From Wenjunlia vitaminophila DSM 41686 (GTDB taxonomy: Bacteria; Actinomycetota; Actinomycetes; Streptomycetales; Streptomycetaceae), in assembly GCF_000380165.1 (NCBI RefSeq), contig NZ_KB904735.1, forward strand, positions 52,720 to 116,719: a stretch of DNA of 64,000 nt, read 5' to 3'. This document shows positions 18,008 to 27,433 of this stretch, one piece after another. Made by a program: the position numbers and the translations under genes. The first letter of the stretch is position 1. Each line of letters starts with the position of its first letter. The notes under the pieces are model-generated. The model was not told the DNA's origin and did not search any database. It worked only from the letters and a program-made list of their open reading frames with translations.

Positions 18008-19519
18008 ATGCGCCTGCTGCTGGTCCATCCGAGTGCCCTGATGTACTCGGAGATCTTCCTCCGGCTCGAGCCCCTCGGGCTGGAGCGCGTGGCCGGTGCC
18101 GCCCGCGACGCGGGCCACGAGGTCCGTGTCCTCGACCTGCAGACGGAACCCCCCGCCGCGCTCGCACGGGCCGTCGCCTCCTTCCGCCCCGAGGCGGTCG
18201 GTGTCTCGCTCAACTACCTGGCGAACATCCCCGAGGCCATCGGGATCGCCCAGCAGGCCAAACGGATCGTGCCCGGCGCCTTCGTCTTCTTCGGCGGCCA
18301 CAGCGTCTCCTTCGTCGCGGACGAGGTGCTCGAACAGGCCGACGGCGCCGTCGACGCGGTCGTCCGGGGCGAGGGCGAGACCGCCGTGGGCCCCCTCCTC
18401 GAGGCCGCCGCCGACGGTGACGTTACGGCAGCGCCTGGGGTGGTGACCCGTGAGGGCCGCGGCCCAGCCCCGCGGATGCTGCACAGCATCGACTCGCCCC
18501 GCCCCGCGCGTGACCTGCTGCGACACCGGCGCCGCTACTTCATCGGGGAACTCGACCCGTGCGCCTCCATCGAGTTCACCCGGGGCTGCCCCTGGGACTG
18601 CTCCTTCTGCTCGGCGTGGACGTTCTACGGGCGCAGCTACCGCAAGGCGTCACCGGACGCGGCAGCCGAGGAGATGGCGAGCATCCGCGAGCGGAACGTG
18701 TTCATCGTGGACGACGTCGCCTTCATCCGCCCCGAGCACGGCGACGCCATCGCCGCCGAACTGGAACGCCGCCGCATCCGCAAGAGGTACTACCTGGAGA
18801 CCCGGGCCGACGTCCTGCTGCGCAACACGGAGGTGTTCGAACGCTGGCACCGGCTGGGTCTGAAGTACATGTTCCTGGGGATGGAGGCCATCGACGCCGA
18901 GGGCCTCGACCTGTACCGCAAGCGGATCAGCCCGGACGAGAACTTCCGCGCCCTGCGGACGGCCCGCAGGCTGGGCATCACGGTCGCGATCAACCTGATC
19001 GTCGATCCCTCCTGGGACGAGGAGCGTTTCCGCGTCGTGCGGGAGTTCGCGCTGTCCGTGCCGGAGATCGTCCACCTGACCGTGATGACCCCCTACCCCG
19101 GCACCGAGGTCTGGCACACCGAGTCGCGCCGGCTCACCACCCGCGACTACCGGCTCTTCGACATCCAGCACGCCGTCGTTCCCACCACCCTCCCGCTCGA
19201 CCTCTTCTACCGCGAACTGGTCCGCACCCAGGCCGTGATCAACCGCAAACACCTCGGCCTGCGCACGGCGCTGGGCGCGGCCCGCGTCCTCGGCGGCAAC
19301 CTCGTCCGCGGCCAGACCAACTTCGCCCGCATGCTGTGGCGCTTCAACGACGTCTACAACCCGCGAAGGCAACTCGCCGACCACAGCCGCCCTGTGCGGT
19401 ACGAACTGCCGCTGCCCCGGCCCCTCGACGTCGGCGACCGACGCCAGCTCTACGTCCACACCAGGCCCGCTCCCCGCGGCACCGCCGCGGCCCGACGCGA
19501 CCAGCAGCCCTCCGGGTAG
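18008..19519 (+). CDS. hpnR: Hopanoid C-3 methylase (B12-binding radical SAM)
   Basis: This 503-residue enzyme matches HpnR along its length: the N-terminal B12-binding-like domain (LLLVHPSALMYSEIFLRLEP, GVSLNYLANIPE, FFGGHSVSF), the radical SAM cluster C194-x3-C198-x2-C201 (GCPWDCSFC), and the family blocks SAWTFYGRSYRKASP, FIVDDVAFI, YYLETRADVLLRN and FDIQHAVVPT. HpnR adds a methyl group at C-3 of the hopanoid A-ring, a membrane lipid modification. CTGGAG precedes the ATG at 18008. No shc or other hopanoid genes are adjacent, so the substrate must be made elsewhere in the genome. Family assignment is strong; activity is inferred. Confidence 0.92.
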   Translation: MRLLLVHPSALMYSEIFLRLEPLGLERVAGAARDAGHEVRVLDLQTEPPAALARAVASFRPEAVGVSLNYLANIPEAIGIAQQAKRIVPGAFVFFGGHSVSFVADEVLEQADGAVDAVVRGEGETAVGPLLEAAADGDVTAAPGVVTREGRGPAPRMLHSIDSPRPARDLLRHRRRYFIGELDPCASIEFTRGCPWDCSFCSAWTFYGRSYRKASPDAAAEEMASIRERNVFIVDDVAFIRPEHGDAIAAELERRRIRKRYYLETRADVLLRNTEVFERWHRLGLKYMFLGMEAIDAEGLDLYRKRISPDENFRALRTARRLGITVAINLIVDPSWDEERFRVVREFALSVPEIVHLTVMTPYPGTEVWHTESRRLTTRDYRLFDIQHAVVPTTLPLDLFYRELVRTQAVINRKHLGLRTALGAARVLGGNLVRGQTNFARMLWRFNDVYNPRRQLADHSRPVRYELPLPRPLDVGDRRQLYVHTRPAPRGTAAARRDQQPSG

Positions 19520-19679
19520 GGCGCCGCACGCCGTCGGAAGCCGTCGGAGCCCGCCGCGGTCGTCCGCACCTCCAGGACCACCGGCCGTCCCGCGCACGCC
19601 CCCCGGGGGGAGGGGGAAAGCGACGGCTCGCCGGAGCGGGACCGCACACGGAGGACCGCCGCCGAAGGAGGCCACCAGG

Positions 19680-20231
19680 GTGGGACCGGAGAGGGACGGG
19701 CGGGACGACGGCCCCTGGCCGGGCCGGGCCGCGGTGGCGGCGCGGCTCTTCGTGCTGTCGGCCGCCCTGTTGACGGCCGTCGGTGCCCTGGGGCAGGCGA
19801 TCGGCTGGACGACGCTCACCAGCACCCTGGGACCCACCGCGTACCTCGTCCTCGTCCACCCCGACAGCGTCACCGCCCGGGTGCGCAACGCGGTGCTCGG
19901 CCACGGTGCCGCCCTGGCCTGCGCCCTCGCCTGCCTGGCCGGGTTCGACCTGTGGGACCACCCGCCCGTCACCGTGTCGAACGAGGCCCCCTGGCCCCGG
20001 ATCGGTGCCCAATCCTTGGCCGTCGGCGGCACCCTCGTCCTGCTGACCCTGCTGCGTGCCCACCACCCGCCCGCGGCGGCCACCGCCCTGCTGGTGGCCT
20101 CCGGCATCTCCCGGCCCGGCCCCCCGCTGTACGGCCTGCTGGTCGGCCTCGTCCTCACCGTCGTCCTCGCCCCGGCGCTCGCCCGGCTCCCTCCGTTCCG
20201 GAGCCGGACGGCGCGGGAGCACGCACCCTGA
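19680..20231 (+). CDS. HPP-family integral membrane protein
   Basis: This 183-residue protein has about four transmembrane segments and the family hallmark AHHPPAAATALLVASG near residues 125-140, plus GPTAYLVLVHPDS earlier. HPP proteins are small membrane proteins of uncertain role; some are reported as nitrite transporters in plants and cyanobacteria, which is not evidence for that role here. GTG start at 19680, 160 bp after hpnR. The next gene, 137 bp downstream, appears to have its own ribosome site. Confidence 0.85.
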   Translation: MGPERDGRDDGPWPGRAAVAARLFVLSAALLTAVGALGQAIGWTTLTSTLGPTAYLVLVHPDSVTARVRNAVLGHGAALACALACLAGFDLWDHPPVTVSNEAPWPRIGAQSLAVGGTLVLLTLLRAHHPPAAATALLVASGISRPGPPLYGLLVGLVLTVVLAPALARLPPFRSRTAREHAP

Positions 20232-20368
20232 CACCGCGGCAGGACCCGGCGGCCCGGGCCGCCGGCGGCTCCCGGCCGTCCGCGACGATCCCGCGCCGCC
20301 GTGCAACCCCCGGGGGCACAGCGGGAGTACGCAGGGGCGAACGGTCCGTACGAGGGACAGGTATCGCC

Positions 20369-23300
20369 ATGAGACCAAGACATCCACGCCGTCGGTACGC
20401 GCTGCTGATCGCGGCGATAGCGCTGGCCACCGGCGCCACGGCCACCCCCGCGGTCGGGGAGGACACCGGTGGGCCAGCGTCCGCCGGCGACAGGCCAGGG
20501 GGAAAACCGGCCGGGACGCACACGGTGACGCTGATCACCGGCGACCGGGTAACGCTCACCACCGAGAACGGCAGCAAGGGCCTGACGATAGAGCCGGGGG
20601 AGGGCAGGAAGGACGTCGGGTTCGTCCGCAGTGTCACCGGCGACCGGGTCACCGTGCTGCCGTCGGACGCCCTCGCCCTGGTCCGGCAGGGCCGGCTGGA
20701 CGAGCGGCTCTTCGACGTCCAGGGACTCGTGGCCATGGGCTACGACGACGCGTCCCGCTCCACGCTGCCGCTGATCGTCGGCTACGCCCAGGGCACCGCG
20801 GGCAGCCAGGCCCGCGCCGCGCTGGACACGGGCCGATCCGGCCCGGAACTGCGCAGCATCCGGGGGCAGGCCGTCGCCCCGGCCAAGGTCCGTGCCGAGG
20901 ACTTCTGGGCCTCGGTGACCGAGGACGGCACCACCGCCAGGGCCAGGGGCAGCGCGGGACAGCGGACCCTCGCCCCCGGGGTCTCCCGGATCTGGCTCGA
21001 CGGCGTGGTCCGCGCGGACCTCGACCGCAGCGTCAACCAGATCAAGGCCCCGCAGGCGTGGAGCAGCGGCCTCACCGGCAAGGGGGTGCGGGTGGCGGTC
21101 CTGGACACCGGGATCGACGCGGAACACCCCGACCTGACCGACGCCGTGTCCGACTCCCGTGACTTCACCGGCAACCCCGCCGGTGTCGCCGACGGCTCAG
21201 GGCACGGCACCCACGTGGCGTCGATCATCACCGGCAGCGGGGCGGCGGCCGACGGCACGTACGTCGGGGTGGCCCCGGACGCCCAACTGCTGGTCGGCAA
21301 GGTCCTCACCGACGACGGCTGGGGCACGGAGTCACAGATCATCGCCGGCATGCAGTGGGCCGCGGACAGCGGCGCCGACGTGGTCAACATGAGCCTGGGC
21401 GCCGGGCCCACGGACGGTACCGACCCCATGGCCCAGGCGGTCAACGCGCTCACCGCGTCGTCCGACACGCTGTTCGTGGTCGCCGCGGGCAACGACGGCA
21501 TGCCCCAGGCGGTGTCCACCCCGGCGTCCGCCGACGCCGCGCTCGCGGTCGGCGCCGTCGACCGCGACGGCGTCCTGGCCGGCTTCTCCAACCGCGGCCC
21601 CCGGGTGCGCGACCACGCGGTCAAACCCGAGATCACCGCCCCGGGGACGGGCATCGTCGCCGCGCGGGCACAGGGCACCGAACGCGGGGAGCCGGTCGGT
21701 GAGCACTACACCGCGCTCAGCGGCACCTCCATGGCGACCCCCCATGTGGCCGGGGCCGCCGCCATCCTGGCGCAGCAACACCCCGACTGGTCGGCGGACC
21801 AGCTCAAGGCGGCTCTGACCAGCAGCGCGGAACCCCACGCCGGGAACGACGTGTTCGAGCAGGGCACCGGCCTCGTCGATGTCGCCAGGGCCGTCGGGCA
21901 GCCCGCCCACGCCAGTCCCAGCACGGTGTCCACGGTGCTGCCCTGGTCCCAGAGCACGCCCGCGACCAGGACCGTGACCTACCACAACGACGGGGACACA
22001 CCGCTGTCCCTGGACCTGGCGCTGGACGTCACCGATGACCAGGGCAACGCCGCGCCGGTCTACGCCCTCGACGGCACCTCGGTCACCGTGCCCGCGCACG
22101 GCACCCTCCAGGTGCCGCTGACCACGCGGCCCGACGCGGTGACCCCCGGCACCACCTACCGCGGGACCCTCACCGCGCGGGGCGCCGACGGCACCGTGAT
22201 CCGCACGGCGCTGAGCCTCCTGGCCCAGCGGGAGACGTACCCGGTGACCCTCGACGTCATCGACCGCGCCGGCAACCACGACGGCGGGTACGGGTACCTC
22301 CTCGTGGACGTCGAGCACGCGGAGAGCATCCCGTTCGAGGAGCGGGACGGGGCGTTCGTCGGCGACGCGCCGCCCGGCACCTACAGCCTCCTGGTGTTCA
22401 GCTACTCGGGAGGAAGCGTCACCCTGATCTCCGAGGAGGTGACCGTGGGCAAGGCCCCGTTGACCCTGACCGCCGACGCCCGCCGGGGTGTGCCGGTCAC
22501 CACCACCGTGGACAGCGCCGCCGCCAGGCCGACCGTCCGGCACATCGGTGTGAGCGAGACGATGAACAACGGCAGCCTGGTCGAGAACACCGCCTACGCC
22601 TTCGACGACCAGCCGCTGTACGCGGTGCCCAGCACCGCGCCGGTGACGTCACGACCGTTCACCTTCCTCTACCTCGCGACCCTCGCCGACCCGCTGGACA
22701 CCCCGGGCCGGCGCCTGTACAACCTGGCGTTCGCCCACGACGACGCCGTCCCCGCCACCCCGCGCTTCACCGCGCACGACAAGGACCTGGCCCAGGTCCG
22801 GGCGAGGTACCACTCCGCGGAGCCCGGCACCGGCAGCCGCAACAACCTCGTGTCCTTCCGTGGGAGCGGGTTCAGCAGCGGCGGTTTCTACGACGTCGCC
22901 GCGCCCGGCGAGGCCACCGAGTACTTCACCCCCGGGCCCGACTTCACCTGGGACCACCGGTCCAGCTCCCTCCCCGGGTGGTTCGGCGGCAGCCCGCCCA
23001 GGACCTACGCGGCCGGCGGGCGGTACGTGGAGAACTGGAACGCCGCCGCGTTCAGCCCCTGGGTCGAGACCGCGCGCTGTGCCGACATGCTGGTCGCGCA
23101 CGTGTACCCGGCCAGTCCCTCAGGACGTGGCAACGTCGGCGGGACCGACCGCGCCGACACCACCAGCCACCTCACCCTGCTCCGCGACGGCCAGGAGGTC
23201 GCCGCCAGCGACGACCCGTCGGGGTACCTGGTCGCCGAGAAACTGCCCGACGCGTCCGCCCGCTACGCCCTCAAACTGGACTACCGGCACGGGGCGCCGT

Positions 23301-23704
23301 CGTTCCCGCTGTCCACCAGGGTCGCGACGGAGTGGGGCTTCTCCTCGGCGAAGGGCGACTGCGACGCGGAGCTGTCCCTGCTCAACGTCAAGTTGGACGG
23401 CGCCTTCCGGCTGGACAACAGCGCGCCGGCCAACAGCTCCTTCCCGCTCACCCTCACCGGGGAGCACCAGACCACGTCCGACCCGGTCGCCCTGACCGGC
23501 GCCACCGTGCAGGCGTCGTTCGACGACGGACGCACCTGGACCGCCGTCCCCACCGAGCAGACCCGCAACGGTGCGTTCCGCGCCGTCGTCCCCGCGCCGT
23601 GCGGTGAACAGCAGACGGGCTTCGTCTCGCTGCGCACCACCGCCCGGGACGGGCAGGGCAACACCGTCAGCCAGGAGGTCATCCGTGCCTACAAGGTGCG
23701 CTAG
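20369..23704 (+). CDS. Secreted subtilisin-like serine peptidase (S8), large
   Basis: This 1111-residue exported protease has a signal peptide (Arg-rich start, cleavage near residue 29), a pro-region with GTHTVTLITGDRVTL and VTVLPSD, and a peptidase domain with D246 (VLDTGID), H279 (GSGHGTHVA) and S454 (SGTSMATPH). About 630 more residues follow, beta-rich and unrecognised, with a few cysteines near the end. GAGGGA precedes the ATG at 20369. The role is extracellular protein degradation. The stop codon TAG lies inside the CTAG that bounds the MITE copy at 23701, so the element was inserted exactly at the end of this gene without altering the protein. Confidence 0.9.
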   Translation: MRPRHPRRRYALLIAAIALATGATATPAVGEDTGGPASAGDRPGGKPAGTHTVTLITGDRVTLTTENGSKGLTIEPGEGRKDVGFVRSVTGDRVTVLPSDALALVRQGRLDERLFDVQGLVAMGYDDASRSTLPLIVGYAQGTAGSQARAALDTGRSGPELRSIRGQAVAPAKVRAEDFWASVTEDGTTARARGSAGQRTLAPGVSRIWLDGVVRADLDRSVNQIKAPQAWSSGLTGKGVRVAVLDTGIDAEHPDLTDAVSDSRDFTGNPAGVADGSGHGTHVASIITGSGAAADGTYVGVAPDAQLLVGKVLTDDGWGTESQIIAGMQWAADSGADVVNMSLGAGPTDGTDPMAQAVNALTASSDTLFVVAAGNDGMPQAVSTPASADAALAVGAVDRDGVLAGFSNRGPRVRDHAVKPEITAPGTGIVAARAQGTERGEPVGEHYTALSGTSMATPHVAGAAAILAQQHPDWSADQLKAALTSSAEPHAGNDVFEQGTGLVDVARAVGQPAHASPSTVSTVLPWSQSTPATRTVTYHNDGDTPLSLDLALDVTDDQGNAAPVYALDGTSVTVPAHGTLQVPLTTRPDAVTPGTTYRGTLTARGADGTVIRTALSLLAQRETYPVTLDVIDRAGNHDGGYGYLLVDVEHAESIPFEERDGAFVGDAPPGTYSLLVFSYSGGSVTLISEEVTVGKAPLTLTADARRGVPVTTTVDSAAARPTVRHIGVSETMNNGSLVENTAYAFDDQPLYAVPSTAPVTSRPFTFLYLATLADPLDTPGRRLYNLAFAHDDAVPATPRFTAHDKDLAQVRARYHSAEPGTGSRNNLVSFRGSGFSSGGFYDVAAPGEATEYFTPGPDFTWDHRSSSLPGWFGGSPPRTYAAGGRYVENWNAAAFSPWVETARCADMLVAHVYPASPSGRGNVGGTDRADTTSHLTLLRDGQEVAASDDPSGYLVAEKLPDASARYALKLDYRHGAPSFPLSTRVATEWGFSSAKGDCDAELSLLNVKLDGAFRLDNSAPANSSFPLTLTGEHQTTSDPVALTGATVQASFDDGRTWTAVPTEQTRNGAFRAVVPAPCGEQQTGFVSLRTTARDGQGNTVSQEVIRAYKVR

Positions 23705-23882
23705 GGCCTGTCTGATAAATCCCGCCTGGGTCGTGACGCCTGGCACGCACGCTCGCTGTCGTTGTCGGGATCGTCCATGTACGCCCAGTACGAGGACGAC
23801 CCTCCGCCTTGCGATCGCACGCACCAGACGCCGCGACCCCCGCCCTCCGGGCGGACTGCGCCACTCATCAGACAGGCCCTAG
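23701..23882 (+). mobile_element. MITE-like element, copy 1 (182 bp)
   Basis: A non-coding element bounded by CTAG on both sides, with 12-bp terminal inverted repeats GGCCTGTCTGAT / ATCAGACAGGCC. The interior is nearly identical to the copies at 34624-34804 (inverse orientation) and 41575-41755. Short ORFs through it, such as one ending GFIRQAL, are artefacts. No transposase with matching ends is in the window, so the parent element is elsewhere or lost. Its right CTAG is also the insertion site of the IS481-family element that follows. Confidence 0.85.
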
Positions 23883-23883
23883 C
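23878..23883. repeat. Target-site duplication, left (CCTAGC)
   Basis: The six bases CCTAGC directly precede the IS left end TGTATTG and recur directly after its right end at 24936-24941. The copy overlaps the outer CTAG of the MITE. Confidence 0.8.
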
Positions 23884-24847
23884 TGTATTGACCTGAAGCG
23901 TTGTTCGCGCGGCTGATTGGTGGGTGGCCGCCGAGTGCGGTGTGGCAACGGTGGTGGTTGTAGTTGTGCAGGAAGTCTGTCAGGGCGGCGGTTCGTTCGT
24001 CGTTGCTCGCGTAGGGTCGCAGGTAGGCCCACTCCTCCAGCAGGGTGCGGTTGAAGCGTTCGACCTTGCCGTTGGTCTGTGGCCGGTAGGCCCGGGTGAG
24101 CTTGCCGGCCGCGCCGAGGTCGGCGAGCGCCTGCCGCCAGGCGAAGCTTTTGCGGTAGGGCCAGGCATTATCTGTCAGGACACGCTCGATGCGTGCAACG
24201 CCGCAGGTGGCGAAGAAGGCCGCGGCACGGGTCAGGAAGCCCGCACAGGTGGCGGCCTTCTCGTCTGGGTGAACCTCGCTGTAGGCGAGGCGGCTGTGGT
24301 CGTCCACAGCGGAGTGGATGTAGTCGAAGCCAGTGGTGCGGCGGCGGTCGGGGCAGGCGGCACGGCCGTGGACGCGCCAGCCTCCGCCGTCGGGAATGCG
24401 GCCCAGTTTCTTGACGTCCACGTGGAGGAGTTCGCCGGGTCGGCCGCGTTCATAGCGGCGGATGACCTGGCCGGTGGGCCGGTCCAGGAAGGACAGGCGG
24501 TTCAGGCCGTGCCGGGCCAGGACCCGGTGGACGGTGGAGACAGGCAGGCCCAGGATCGGCCCGATGCGGGCCGGGCCCAGCTTGCGCTCTCGCCGAAGGC
24601 GACAGACCTGTTCCTCCACTGCTGCCGGCGTCCGGTGCGGCGTGCTGTGAGGTCGGCTGGGACGGTCATGCAGGCCGGCTTCGCCCTCTGCCCGCCAACG
24701 ACGCAGCCACTTGTGAGCCGTGGGCCGCGAGATGCCCATCTCAGCCGCCACGTGCGCGACAGGACGGCCGGAACGAACACGCTCGACCAACAGCCGCCTG
24801 CCGTGAACAGTCAGCCGGGCATTACGGTGGGACACGAAGACCTCCAT
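23879..24847 (-). CDS. IS481-family transposase
   Basis: This 322-residue protein has an N-terminal helix-turn-helix (RSGRPVAHVAAEMGISRPTA) and an integrase-type catalytic core with the DDE residues in LLHVDVKKLG, VLTDNAWPY and NGKVERFNRTL. It looks intact and should catalyse cut-and-paste movement of the element. I use the ATG at 24847 (MEVFVSHRNARL); an upstream in-frame start adds 10 residues. The stop codon TAG is not in the IS itself: the last two bases of the serine codon and the whole stop come from the target-site duplication, so the insertion site completes the gene. Confidence 0.92.
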   Translation of the reverse strand: MEVFVSHRNARLTVHGRRLLVERVRSGRPVAHVAAEMGISRPTAHKWLRRWRAEGEAGLHDRPSRPHSTPHRTPAAVEEQVCRLRRERKLGPARIGPILGLPVSTVHRVLARHGLNRLSFLDRPTGQVIRRYERGRPGELLHVDVKKLGRIPDGGGWRVHGRAACPDRRRTTGFDYIHSAVDDHSRLAYSEVHPDEKAATCAGFLTRAAAFFATCGVARIERVLTDNAWPYRKSFAWRQALADLGAAGKLTRAYRPQTNGKVERFNRTLLEEWAYLRPYASNDERTAALTDFLHNYNHHRCHTALGGHPPISRANNASGQYS

Positions 24848-24935
24848 GTGGTGCGTTCCTAGACAGCTCCACCACATCGGAGGTCTTCACCATGATCAAG
24901 TCCGACAGGCGTTAACAACGCTCATGACCAATACA
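23884..24935 (-). mobile_element. Complete IS481-family insertion sequence (1052 bp)
   Basis: Both ends begin TGTATTG and carry imperfect inverted repeats of about 22 bp (17 matches, inner part AGCGTTGTT). A 6-bp direct repeat CCTAGC flanks the element. It holds a single transposase gene. It is inserted at the outer edge of the MITE. Removing the element, the MITE and one copy of each duplication in silico places the subtilase stop about 65 bp from the stop of the convergent gene at 25007, with a terminator hairpin between them. Confidence 0.88.
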
Positions 24936-24941
24936 CCTAGC
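24936..24941. repeat. Target-site duplication, right (CCTAGC)
   Basis: Second copy of the 6-bp duplication, directly after the IS right end (CAATACA). Confidence 0.8.
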
Positions 24942-24974
24942 CGCGCCCGGCACCCGCACCGCCGGTGACGCGCA

Positions 24975-24999
24975 GGCGGGCCCGCGCCGCGGGCCCGCC
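24975..24999. terminator. Hairpin terminator, 11-bp stem
   Basis: GGCGGGCCCGC and its exact complement enclose a 3-nt loop. It lies 8 bp past the stop of the gene at 25007-27319. Before the MITE and IS arrived it probably served the convergent subtilase gene too. Confidence 0.65.
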
Positions 25000-25006
25000 G
25001 CAACCC

Positions 25007-27319
25007 TCACCGACCGTCCGGCGCTGACCCCTCCTCGCCCAGCAGCCTCCGGCGTTGCGCGACCGCCCACCCGTAGGAGGGGTCAGCCCCCACGGCCCGG
25101 GTGAGATCGGCCAGCGCCTCCTCCCGCCGCCCCAGCGCCTCCAGGGCCAGCGCCCGACTGCCCAGCGCCCACACGTAGCCCGGGTCCAGCGCGAGCGCCC
25201 GGTCGTACTGGGCGACGGCCTCCCCGTGGCGCCCCAGCATCCGGTAGACCTCACCCCGCTCGCCCGGGACGCCCGGGGTGTCGGGCTCCAACTCCTCCGC
25301 CCGCTCCAGGTCGTCCAGGGCCCCCCTCGGGTCCCCGAGCCGGCTGCGCACCCGGGCCCGCCGCACCAGGGCCCACGCGTAGTCGGGGTGGAGGTCCAGC
25401 GCCCGGTCCAGGTCCGACAGGGCGTCGTGCTCCCTGCGCAGCAACGCCCTGGTCTGGCCCCTGCCGGCCAGGGCCAGCGGGTCGTCAGGATCGGCCGCCA
25501 CGGCCCGGTCGAGCTGTTCCAACGCCTCCTGGTACCGGCCGGCCCTGCGGTACGTCTCCCCGCGTTCCCGGACGACCCACGGCGCGTCCGGCTCCCGTTC
25601 GGCGCAGCGGTCCAGCGCGGTCAGCGCACGCTCGGTGTCGCCCCGCGCCCGGAAGACCACCGCCCGCCCGAAGTGGGCGCGGGTGAGCTCCGGGTCGAGT
25701 TCCAGGGCCTGGCGGAAGTCGGCCAGCGCGGCGTCGTACCCGTTCAGCGACCGGTGCTGCCATCCCCGCACGACCAGCGCTCGCGCCCGGTCCACGGCGT
25801 CCAGCGGCGCCTCCGCGAGCAGCAGCCCGAGGAGGTCCACGCTCCGCCGTCGCTCGTGGACCAGGGTGGCCAGGGCCCGTTGGCCCCACTCCCGCAACGT
25901 CTGCGCGTCGGCGTCCTCGCCGGCCTCGAGCAGGACCCACGCCCAGCGTCTGGCCGCCGGCTGCCCCGCGCCGCAGGCGGCGATCCCCTCGCGGAGCACC
26001 CCGGGCAGCGCTGCCGACGGCCGGGCGCACAACCGGTGGTACAGCTCCTCCAGCCGCAGCTCGCGCCACTCCTCCTGCTTCCACGCCTCGGCCGGCCCCG
26101 TCTCGTGGAGGGCGGCCCGGCCCGCCTGCGCGAAGGTGTCCGCCAGTCGGGTGTGCAGCTCGGCCCACCGACGCGGTGAGGTGTTGCGCAGCAACCGCAG
26201 CATGGGAACCCGGACCACGTCGTGGTACTGCCGACGACCGGGGTGCCCGCTGACGAACGGCAGGGAGCACAGCCAGGCGAACAGCTCCGGGGCGTCGTTG
26301 CCCACGGCGACCCGGAAGACGTCCTCGTCCAGCCGCCGCGGCAACGCCCCGGTCAGGGCCGCGGACCGGCGCACCGGGTCCTGCTCCCAGCGCAGGAAAC
26401 GCTCCACCGCCGTCGCACTGGCGTCATCGCCCGCGCCGGGGTTCTCCGCCAGCGTGGACACCAGCACCGGCAGTCCGTGCGACAGCCGCAGGACGTCCCG
26501 CACCACCTGCTCGTCCCTGACCCCCCGGGCGGTGAGCAGGTCCCGCGCCTCGGCGTCGGTGAACGGCCCCAACGGCACCTGGGTGACCGCGGCGCCGAGG
26601 TGGGCCCACCCGCCCGGGTCGGGCGGACGCTGCCCGGCCAGCACGAAGACCAGGTTGGCCGGCAGCGGCTCGTGGTGCCCGCCGGTCAGCAGCTCCCGCA
26701 GCCACGGATCGAGGAACGGCTGGGTGCGCTCGTAGGTGTCGAAGAACAGCACGATCCACGGCACCCTGGCCGCGGCCCGGGACAACCCCTTGACCAGCGG
26801 CGGGGTCAGGGCACTGGCCGGGTCCACCACCAGGGCGGCGTCCCCGGTGTCGCGTGGCCGCCCGCTCCGTGGGGCGCTGACCAGGCCGGCGCCCGGAGCG
26901 AGGGCCGCGCCTGCCGCGGACGGCCCACCGTCCGTGTCGACCAACGCCGTGGAGCCCGTCTCCAGGCGGTGCCGCCGGTACGTGGCGAGCGTTCTGTCCA
27001 GCGCCGTCAACGGGTGGCCCTGCTCGGCGAACTGGGAGCCGATCGTGGACAGCACCTCGGGGACGTCGCTCGCGGTCTCGTCCACCAGGGCGGTGAGCGC
27101 ACCGTGCTCGTGGCGAGCCAGGTCGGCCATCCGGCGCAGCAGGAACGTCTTGCCGACCCCGGCGTCGCCGTGCACGTACAGCAGGGACCGGTGGTTCGGG
27201 TCCCCGGCGGGGACCTGGAGGTTCCGGGTGAACACGGCCAGCTCGGCCTGCCGCCCGACGAACCGCTGCTGGCGGCGTTGCCGCGCCAGCTCGCGCGTCG
27301 ACGGCCGTGCCCGCGCCAT
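25007..27319 (-). CDS. STAND-like P-loop NTPase with C-terminal TPR repeats
   Basis: This 770-residue cytoplasmic protein begins with FVGRQAEL, the usual lead-in to STAND/AAA NTPases, then Walker A GDAGVGKT (51-58) and Walker B IVLFFDTYERT (D194). From about residue 500 to 750 there are tandem tetratricopeptide repeats (for example NGYDAALADFRQALELDP, GRYQEALEQLDRAVAADP, GRHGEAVAQYDRALALDP). Such proteins act as ATP-gated signalling switches, with the repeats sensing a ligand or partner. No DNA-binding, TIR or peptidase effector domain is seen, so the output is unknown. The gene stands alone. Confidence 0.82.
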   Translation of the reverse strand: MARARPSTRELARQRRQQRFVGRQAELAVFTRNLQVPAGDPNHRSLLYVHGDAGVGKTFLLRRMADLARHEHGALTALVDETASDVPEVLSTIGSQFAEQGHPLTALDRTLATYRRHRLETGSTALVDTDGGPSAAGAALAPGAGLVSAPRSGRPRDTGDAALVVDPASALTPPLVKGLSRAAARVPWIVLFFDTYERTQPFLDPWLRELLTGGHHEPLPANLVFVLAGQRPPDPGGWAHLGAAVTQVPLGPFTDAEARDLLTARGVRDEQVVRDVLRLSHGLPVLVSTLAENPGAGDDASATAVERFLRWEQDPVRRSAALTGALPRRLDEDVFRVAVGNDAPELFAWLCSLPFVSGHPGRRQYHDVVRVPMLRLLRNTSPRRWAELHTRLADTFAQAGRAALHETGPAEAWKQEEWRELRLEELYHRLCARPSAALPGVLREGIAACGAGQPAARRWAWVLLEAGEDADAQTLREWGQRALATLVHERRRSVDLLGLLLAEAPLDAVDRARALVVRGWQHRSLNGYDAALADFRQALELDPELTRAHFGRAVVFRARGDTERALTALDRCAEREPDAPWVVRERGETYRRAGRYQEALEQLDRAVAADPDDPLALAGRGQTRALLRREHDALSDLDRALDLHPDYAWALVRRARVRSRLGDPRGALDDLERAEELEPDTPGVPGERGEVYRMLGRHGEAVAQYDRALALDPGYVWALGSRALALEALGRREEALADLTRAVGADPSYGWAVAQRRRLLGEEGSAPDGR

Positions 27320-27433
27320 TGGCGTTCCCCTCCCAGGTTCCCCGGCCAGTGTGCCAGCCGGGCCACCGGGCCGGGGCGATCCGCCGGCGGCCGACGGTGG
27401 GTCACGCGGTCGGACGGCGGTGCCGACCCGCGG

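Noticed and set aside
23701..23882. Short ORFs inside the MITE copies (ending GFIRQAL or similar)
   Set aside because: They occur in all copies with no ribosome site or codon bias and change with small differences between the copies.
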